Positions 5,031 through 9,867 of a stretch of 9,867 bases of DNA are shown here, piece by piece. The notes beneath the pieces were generated by a model. It was not told the origin of the DNA. It worked only from the letters and a program-made list of their open reading frames with translations, and ran no database searches. The stretch is taken from the NCBI GenBank assembly GCA_003233295.1, contig QILJ01000570.1, positions 1 through 9,867 on the forward strand, written 5' to 3'. Origin of the DNA: Ignavibacteria bacterium (GTDB lineage Bacteria > Bacteroidota > Ignavibacteria > Ignavibacteriales > Melioribacteraceae). Position 1 is the first letter of the stretch, and each line of letters starts with the position of its first letter. Position numbers and translations under genes: made by a program.

Positions 5031-5057
5031 AACAAATATAATAAATTGATATTTGTT
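5031..5057. repeat. 9-bp palindrome between nuoN and the small hypothetical gene
   Basis: AACAAATAT (5031-5039) and ATATTTGTT (5049-5057) are perfect reverse complements, spaced by nine bases. On the minus strand one arm carries TATATTTG, which fits the TAnnTTTG -7 element of Bacteroidota promoters, but no TTTG lies at the expected -33 distance. No T-run follows, so an operator or promoter is likelier than a terminator. Confidence 0.35.
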
Positions 5058-5087
5058 TTTATAAGAGTAGTTTTCTTGTTCATCAAC

Positions 5088-6593
5088 TTAGAAAGATAGA
5101 AAAAAAGCGCTATTAGTAACAAACTCAATTACAGGCTGAAAGAATATACCAAGTAAAATAACTAAAGCTGCCAAAACAAGAACAAGTGAAGTTTGAAGTG
5201 CAGGAACTTCCACTTTAGTAGGATTATCCGTTTTTACAAAATATAGATGCTTGAAAATCCTCGAATAATAATAAACAGATACAACAGTGTTGAGTAGAGC
5301 AATAACAACTGCGGTAATCAGATGAGCATCAATAATTGCTGCAAAAAGATTCAACTTGGCAACGAACCCGAATGTAGGCGGAATACCGGCTAGTGCTACA
5401 AAGAAGATGCTTAGTGGTACAGCAAGCAACGGCGAAGAAAAACCTAATCCATCTAAATCGTTTATGTCTTCTGAACCTGTTCTATCGGAGATAAGCATTA
5501 CTACATAGAATGCGCCGAGGTTCATCAATAAATATGCAAAGAAGTATAACATAACTGCAATTACACCTGCGTGTGATAGTACTGCAACACCTAATAGAAG
5601 ATAGCCGGCGTGAGCAATACTACTGTATGCTAAAAGTCGTTTTAGATTGTTCTGCCATAAAGCTGTAAAGTTTCCTAGCGTCATTGTCAGAAGAGCGATC
5701 AAGATCAATAAAGTCTGCCAGTCAAAGAGTGAGATCATTCTCCAATAACCGTCAGTTGCAATTGAACTAACAAAAGTAACTTTAACAAAGCGGATTAAAA
5801 GTGCAAATGCTGCAGCTTTACTGGCTACAGAAAGATATGCAGTGATCGCGATCGGTGAACCTTCATAAACGTCCGGTGTCCAGAAGTGGAAGGGTACTGC
5901 GGAAAGTTTAAATCCAAATCCGACAAATATTAAAATGATTGATAGTGATAATGTGAACAGATTTATCATACTTGACTGGAGATAATCATTTATTGCAAAA
6001 AGATTCGTATTTCCAGTTAAACCGTAAAGTATGGAAATACCAAATAACATAATTCCCGATGATGCTGCTCCGTAGATAATATATTTTAGAGATGCTTCAC
6101 TGTTCCTATCTCTTAATTTTGTAAACCCAGCCAGCACATAAGAGGAAAGTGATAAAAGTTCAATTGACAGATAAATAAGAATTAGATCAACTGCTGAAAC
6201 CATCAGCATCATACCAAGAATCATTCCGAACATTAAAGCGTAGTATTCACCTTGTCTATCGAAAACTTTTTTAATTTCGAGCGATGACATTGAGATGAAA
6301 ACTATGATAAGGGAGGACAGCACAATGATAAGTTTAAAGTAAATGCCATATGGATCAACTGCGATCATACCTGAACTTTCTGCTGACGATAGTGCAAAAG
6401 CCGAAGCAGAAGTACCAAGCTGGCCAATAAGTATAATACCTGTAACAACTAATCCAATGATTGCAACGTATGGAATATACTTTTTATCTTTTGCGAAAAT
6501 AAGATCAACCCCAACAATCAACATCAAGAAAACTGAAATTGAGATTTCAGGCATAATATGATTCAAACTCGAATATAAACTTATAAAATCCAT
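5088..6593 (-). CDS. nuoN: NADH-quinone oxidoreductase subunit N
   Basis: This 501-residue polytopic membrane subunit of complex I is one of three antiporter-like proton channels driven by quinone reduction. Its length is close to that of E. coli NuoN (about 485). Family hallmarks are visible: the glutamate of SIELLSLSSYVL (Glu-145), the lysine of FKLSAVPFHFWTPDVYEGSP (Lys-229) and NNLKRLLAYSSIAHAGY (315-331), where the KR pair precedes the broken helix. GIPPTFGFVAKL (403-414) holds the lysine (Lys-413) that corresponds to the terminal proton-exit residue. All key charged residues are present, so the protein should be functional. Many hydrophobic segments span the sequence, and the N-terminus looks like a first membrane helix without a cleaved signal. 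It follows nuoM after 33 bases. The start at 6593 gives a full N-terminal helix, although no Shine-Dalgarno is evident. Confidence 0.95.
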   Translation of the reverse strand: MDFISLYSSLNHIMPEISISVFLMLIVGVDLIFAKDKKYIPYVAIIGLVVTGIILIGQLGTSASAFALSSAESSGMIAVDPYGIYFKLIIVLSSLIIVFISMSSLEIKKVFDRQGEYYALMFGMILGMMLMVSAVDLILIYLSIELLSLSSYVLAGFTKLRDRNSEASLKYIIYGAASSGIMLFGISILYGLTGNTNLFAINDYLQSSMINLFTLSLSIILIFVGFGFKLSAVPFHFWTPDVYEGSPIAITAYLSVASKAAAFALLIRFVKVTFVSSIATDGYWRMISLFDWQTLLILIALLTMTLGNFTALWQNNLKRLLAYSSIAHAGYLLLGVAVLSHAGVIAVMLYFFAYLLMNLGAFYVVMLISDRTGSEDINDLDGLGFSSPLLAVPLSIFFVALAGIPPTFGFVAKLNLFAAIIDAHLITAVVIALLNTVVSVYYYSRIFKHLYFVKTDNPTKVEVPALQTSLVLVLAALVILLGIFFQPVIEFVTNSAFFLSF

Positions 6594-6626
6594 ATGTGAA
6601 TATTTAATTAGTAATCAACTTAAAAA

Positions 6627-8213
6627 TTAGTTAACCAAAGTGGTTGTAAGAAAACCCACTAAGGAATTTACAGAAGTGCTCATCATATCAAGTATTACCG
6701 ATGGATAAACACCAATTAATAATATTATTATTGTCAATGGAATGAACATTGCTAGTTCGCGTTTGTCCAGATCCTTTAACCCTTTCCACTTATCAGGAAC
6801 TTCGCCCAGATAAACCCGCTGGAGCGTCCAGAGCATATAACCTGCTCCTAGTAAGATTCCTCCGATCATTGAGATTATTGTAAGAGTTCTGATTGAATCT
6901 ACACCGAATGCACCTACAAATACCAGCGCTTCGGAAACCCAGCCGCTAAGTCCCGGCAGACCGATAGCTGCAAAGAATGCAACAGTAATAAATCCAGTAT
7001 AAACCGGCATCTGATTGGCAAGTCCGCCAAAGTCATACAATCCGCGTGTATGCGCCCTATCGTAAACAACGCCTACACCGAGAAAGAGCATTGCCGTAAT
7101 TGTTCCGTGATTGAACATCTGAAGTATGGCACCGTTTATACCCACGGCTGTTAGGGAAGCCATACCTAAAAGTACATAACCCATATGCGAGATTGAAGAA
7201 TAAGCAATGAGTTTTTTGAAATCCTTCTGAGCCATTGCTGCGAGTGCACCATAAATAATGTTGATCATTCCGAATAGGGCAATGTACCACATCAAATCTC
7301 TTGTAATATCAGGGAATATCGGGTAACTGACTCTTAAAATTCCATATGTTCCTAACTTCAAGAGTACGCCAGCAAGAATAACACTGATAGGTGTAGGAGC
7401 TTCAACGTGTGCATCCGGAAGCCAAGTGTGGAACGGGAACATCGGTATCTTTACTGCAAAAGCAAAAAATAAGCCTATATAAGCAATAAATCTAAGATTA
7501 TTCGGATTCATCGGCGACAAAATACCGTCGCTTAAATAGTTTGACGGGTTCATTAAAGCAAGTAGATTAAACGTAAATGCCTGTGTTCCGTCAGCAAGAG
7601 TTTCAGTCGCGCTGAAATAAAGACCAAACATAACGATCAGCATGAACACACCGCCGAGCATTGTGTAAATGAAGAACTTTATAGCAGCATATTCTTTTCT
7701 TGGACCGCCCCAAATACCGATCAAAAAATACATCGGTAAAAGCATTAATTCCCAGAATACGAAGAAGAGGAAAAAATCCAGTGAAACAAAAACGCCCATT
7801 GTCGCCGCATCAAGAAGGAGGAACATTGCAAAATATCCTTTAGGCGATTTGGTTATATTCCATGATGAAATGGAAGCAATGAAAAATACTAGTGCTGAAA
7901 GCAATACTAATGGAGTGCTTAATCCGTCAACTCCAAGGAAATAATCAATTTTGACCGTGCCGAGGAAGGCTACATTATCAACCTGAATCCATCTCACTTT
8001 TTCTAGGAACTGAAATGAATTCACATCAAAAATTCCACCGGCGGAATAATCAAAGTTAAGCATTAGTATTGCGGCAAATACCAATTGCAGAAATGTAAAA
8101 ATCAGAGTAGTGTATTTAGCTCCTTTTTCATTTCCCTTTGGTAATAACAACACCACCATCATCCCGACTATCGGGATGAAAACTAAAAACGTTAATATTG
8201 GAAAACCAAGCAT
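6627..8213 (-). CDS. nuoM: NADH-quinone oxidoreductase subunit M
   Basis: This 528-residue middle antiporter-like subunit of the complex I membrane arm is slightly longer than E. coli NuoM (509). Seen in order are the essential glutamate in VFWELMLLPMYFLIGIWGG (Glu-155), the lysine in FAVKIPMFPFHTWLPDAHVE (Lys-255) followed by APTPISVILAGVLLKLG, and QKDFKKLIAYSSISHMGY (329-346). FNHG (367-370) and GLSGWVSEALVF, with Glu-428 near the expected exit position, follow. The extra length is mainly a loop around 205-240 rich in Asn, Pro and Ser (LADGT, MNPSNYLSDG, SPMNPNN). It lies 40 bases after nuoL and 33 before nuoN, the standard L-M-N order. AAGGGA 11 bases upstream supports the start. Confidence 0.96.
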   Translation of the reverse strand: MLGFPILTFLVFIPIVGMMVVLLLPKGNEKGAKYTTLIFTFLQLVFAAILMLNFDYSAGGIFDVNSFQFLEKVRWIQVDNVAFLGTVKIDYFLGVDGLSTPLVLLSALVFFIASISSWNITKSPKGYFAMFLLLDAATMGVFVSLDFFLFFVFWELMLLPMYFLIGIWGGPRKEYAAIKFFIYTMLGGVFMLIVMFGLYFSATETLADGTQAFTFNLLALMNPSNYLSDGILSPMNPNNLRFIAYIGLFFAFAVKIPMFPFHTWLPDAHVEAPTPISVILAGVLLKLGTYGILRVSYPIFPDITRDLMWYIALFGMINIIYGALAAMAQKDFKKLIAYSSISHMGYVLLGMASLTAVGINGAILQMFNHGTITAMLFLGVGVVYDRAHTRGLYDFGGLANQMPVYTGFITVAFFAAIGLPGLSGWVSEALVFVGAFGVDSIRTLTIISMIGGILLGAGYMLWTLQRVYLGEVPDKWKGLKDLDKRELAMFIPLTIIILLIGVYPSVILDMMSTSVNSLVGFLTTTLVN

Positions 8214-8224
8214 AATATATTTAA

Positions 8225-8230
8225 TCCCTT
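8225..8230 (-). promoter_or_regulatory. Ribosome binding site of nuoM
   Basis: AAGGGA on the minus strand is 11 bases before the nuoM ATG, a slightly long spacing but the only purine-rich site in the AT-rich gap. Confidence 0.4.
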
Positions 8231-8253
8231 ACGTTAAAATTTTCTATTAAATC

Positions 8254-9867
8254 TTAAAACGGTTTAAAAATAATCAACAAAATAATTATCGAGAAAAGCA
8301 CATAAACTATATAAGTCTGAACTTTACCCGTTTGGATCTTTCTAATTGATAAACCGAAAAATCCGCTGATAAATGCCGTGAAATTAACAAAACCATCAAC
8401 AACATATGTTTCAAACCAGCCAGAAACTCTTGAGACAAATCTGGTCATGGTTGCAGTGTAATTTACTATTCCATCTACTACCGTATTATCAAACCATGCA
8501 ATAACCCTGCTTAAAGCGAGCAGACCATTAATGAATGTTGCCTGATATATTTCATCAACATACCACTTATTAAGTGATAGATTATAGAGCGGTTTAACTT
8601 TTTCTGCCAGTTTATCAGGATCAAGTTTCTTCCATTGATAAAAGAGGAATGCAAGCAGTATTCCCAGACCTGCAAGGATAATAGATAGAACCATTGCCGG
8701 GTAGTGAGCATGATGCATCGCTTCCTCGTACATCTCCGAGTGCACAACATTTCCCTGTTCCGAAACTGATTCCGAATGAACAGCTTCCTCGCTGGTTTTC
8801 ATAAAATCAAATCTCGCTTCTTGAGGAACAACTGTCGCAGGGGTTTCAATCCAATTGTAGAACCAACCGGCTTCAGGCGAAACAGGATTTGGTGTATACC
8901 AGAAGAATATTGATAGAGTTGCAAGTACAACTAACGGCATTGTCATTGCAAAAGGAGTTTCATGTGCATGATCGTATTTTTCTTGATTTCTCGGTTTACC
9001 ATGGAAAGTAATTATAACTAACCTGAACATGTAAAATGCTGTCATCAAAGCTACGGTAAATCCAAGTATTGGAATCAGCCAATGACCGGTTAAAGAACCG
9101 AATGCGTAAGTTCCCGCAAGAAGCCCATCCTTACTTAAAAATCCGGAAGTTAACGGAATACCTGAAATTGCAAGTGTTGCGATCAAGAAAGTGTAATAAG
9201 TTATCGGCATTTTCTTACGCAAACCGCCCATCTGACGAATGTCCTGCTCATGATGCATCGATTGAATAACTGAACCTGAACCCAAGAATAATAAGCCTTT
9301 AAAGAATGCATGTGTTACAAGATGGAAGAGAGCAAATGCATAAGCGCCAACTCCGAGGGACATTATCATATAACCTAATTGGCTTACAGTAGAATAAGCT
9401 AAAACTTTTTTAATATCATTTTGAGTGAGAGCAATTGATGCTGCAAAGAATGATGTGAATGCTCCGACAACCGCGATGACAAGCATCGCATCGGCAGTAA
9501 GGAGTGCAAAGATTCTTGCAACCAAATAAACACCCGCTGCAACCATAGTTGCCGCATGTATCAATGCACTAACCGGAGTAGGACCTTCCATTGCATCCGG
9601 CAGCCAAACATGAAGAGGTACCTGAGCAGATTTACCTACGGCGCCCATAAATATAAGAATACCTGTTGCGGTAAGCCATGCATTACTTCCGAATGGAACA
9701 ATTCCTTGTGATATCTGATGAAATATCTCATCAAAACTGAAAGTGTGATAATTAGTAAATAATATTAAAATACCTATGAACATTCCAATGTCGCCGATCC
9801 TATTGGTAAGAAATGCTTTCATGCTTGCATTTGAAGCAGATTTCTTTTCGTACCAGAATCCGATCAA
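8254..9867 (-). CDS. nuoL: NADH-quinone oxidoreductase subunit L (3' part, cut by window edge)
   Basis: The C-terminal 537 residues of the distal antiporter-like subunit are present. The frame is open through the right edge, and LIGFWYEKKSASNASMKAFL is mid-protein family sequence, so roughly the first 150 residues and the real start lie outside. Hallmarks (numbered in the fragment) include GKSAQVPLHVWLPDAMEGPT (78-97, channel lysine 79), SALIHAATMVAAGVYLVAR (100-118), NDIKKVLAYSTVSQLGY (150-166) and FHLVTHAFFKGLLFLGSGS (181-199). A large hydrophilic insert rich in Glu, His and Ser lies at about 325-388. The C-terminus should form the long lateral helix and last membrane anchor characteristic of NuoL. 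Within it are two similar units 26 residues apart: WFDNTVVDGIVNYTA (459-473 by fragment count, within one) and WFETYVVDGFVNFTA. It is the first of the L-M-N series here. Confidence 0.96.
   Translation of the reverse strand: MIGFWYEKKSASNASMKAFLTNRIGDIGMFIGILILFTNYHTFSFDEIFHQISQGIVPFGSNAWLTATGILIFMGAVGKSAQVPLHVWLPDAMEGPTPVSALIHAATMVAAGVYLVARIFALLTADAMLVIAVVGAFTSFFAASIALTQNDIKKVLAYSTVSQLGYMIMSLGVGAYAFALFHLVTHAFFKGLLFLGSGSVIQSMHHEQDIRQMGGLRKKMPITYYTFLIATLAISGIPLTSGFLSKDGLLAGTYAFGSLTGHWLIPILGFTVALMTAFYMFRLVIITFHGKPRNQEKYDHAHETPFAMTMPLVVLATLSIFFWYTPNPVSPEAGWFYNWIETPATVVPQEARFDFMKTSEEAVHSESVSEQGNVVHSEMYEEAMHHAHYPAMVLSIILAGLGILLAFLFYQWKKLDPDKLAEKVKPLYNLSLNKWYVDEIYQATFINGLLALSRVIAWFDNTVVDGIVNYTATMTRFVSRVSGWFETYVVDGFVNFTAFISGFFGLSIRKIQTGKVQTYIVYVLFSIIILLIIFKPF

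Noticed and set aside
7057..7290. 77-codon frame within nuoM
   Set aside because: It overlaps strongly conserved NuoM sequence in another frame and its composition is not protein-like.
9716..9733. Small inverted repeat TGATGA/TCATCA inside nuoL
   Set aside because: Six-base arms in AT-rich coding DNA are expected by chance, with no register or context like the two palindromes in the regulator genes.

Overview
The window reads almost entirely on the minus strand and holds two unrelated blocks. The right half (about 4681-9867) is the distal end of a respiratory complex I operon, nuoL (cut by the right edge), nuoM and nuoN, followed by one small unrecognised gene. The left half (1-4315) is a type I restriction-modification operon: hsdM, two small regulator-like genes (a shortened Bro-N protein and an ORF6N protein with a phospholipase-D-like C-terminal domain), then hsdS, which runs off the left edge. 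No hsdR is visible; if present it lies beyond position 1. An AT-rich spacer of almost 500 bp (4197-4680), full of short inverted and direct repeats, separates the blocks.

The organism is probably a member of the Bacteroidota/Chlorobiota/Ignavibacteriota group. The clues are AT-rich DNA, weak or absent Shine-Dalgarno sites before several genes, low-complexity repeats of the ATTCATAATTCAC and TTTCACGTTTG type, and close similarity in wording of the ORF6N and Bro-N proteins to those I remember from Bacteroidota. This is inference from memory, not a search.

In order of transcription: nuoL > nuoM > nuoN > small acidic-tailed protein > spacer > hsdM > Bro-N fragment > ORF6N-PLD > hsdS. NuoL, NuoM and NuoN are the three antiporter-like proton-pumping membrane subunits. 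HsdM and HsdS would form the modification methyltransferase. The M-to-BroN and ORF6N-to-S junctions are 4-base ATGA overlaps, and the BroN-to-ORF6N gap is 11 bases, so the four genes are very probably one translationally coupled transcript.

The most notable observation is that both embedded regulator-like genes carry a perfect palindrome inside the coding sequence. It is 29 bp with 14-bp arms in the Bro-N gene (1557-1585) and 17 bp with 8-bp arms in the ORF6N gene (1162-1178). In each, the dyad centre falls exactly on the middle base of an asparagine AAT codon, at a comparable place (residues 63 and 70). The encoded peptides line up (LSQNLGQLK and LVTNCDRYRK) although the domains are different. 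This suggests a shared, possibly exchangeable, palindromic module. In addition the ORF6N gene is bracketed by an 18-bp near-identical direct repeat that supplies both its own start codon and that of hsdS, as if the gene were a cassette dropped between hsdM and hsdS.
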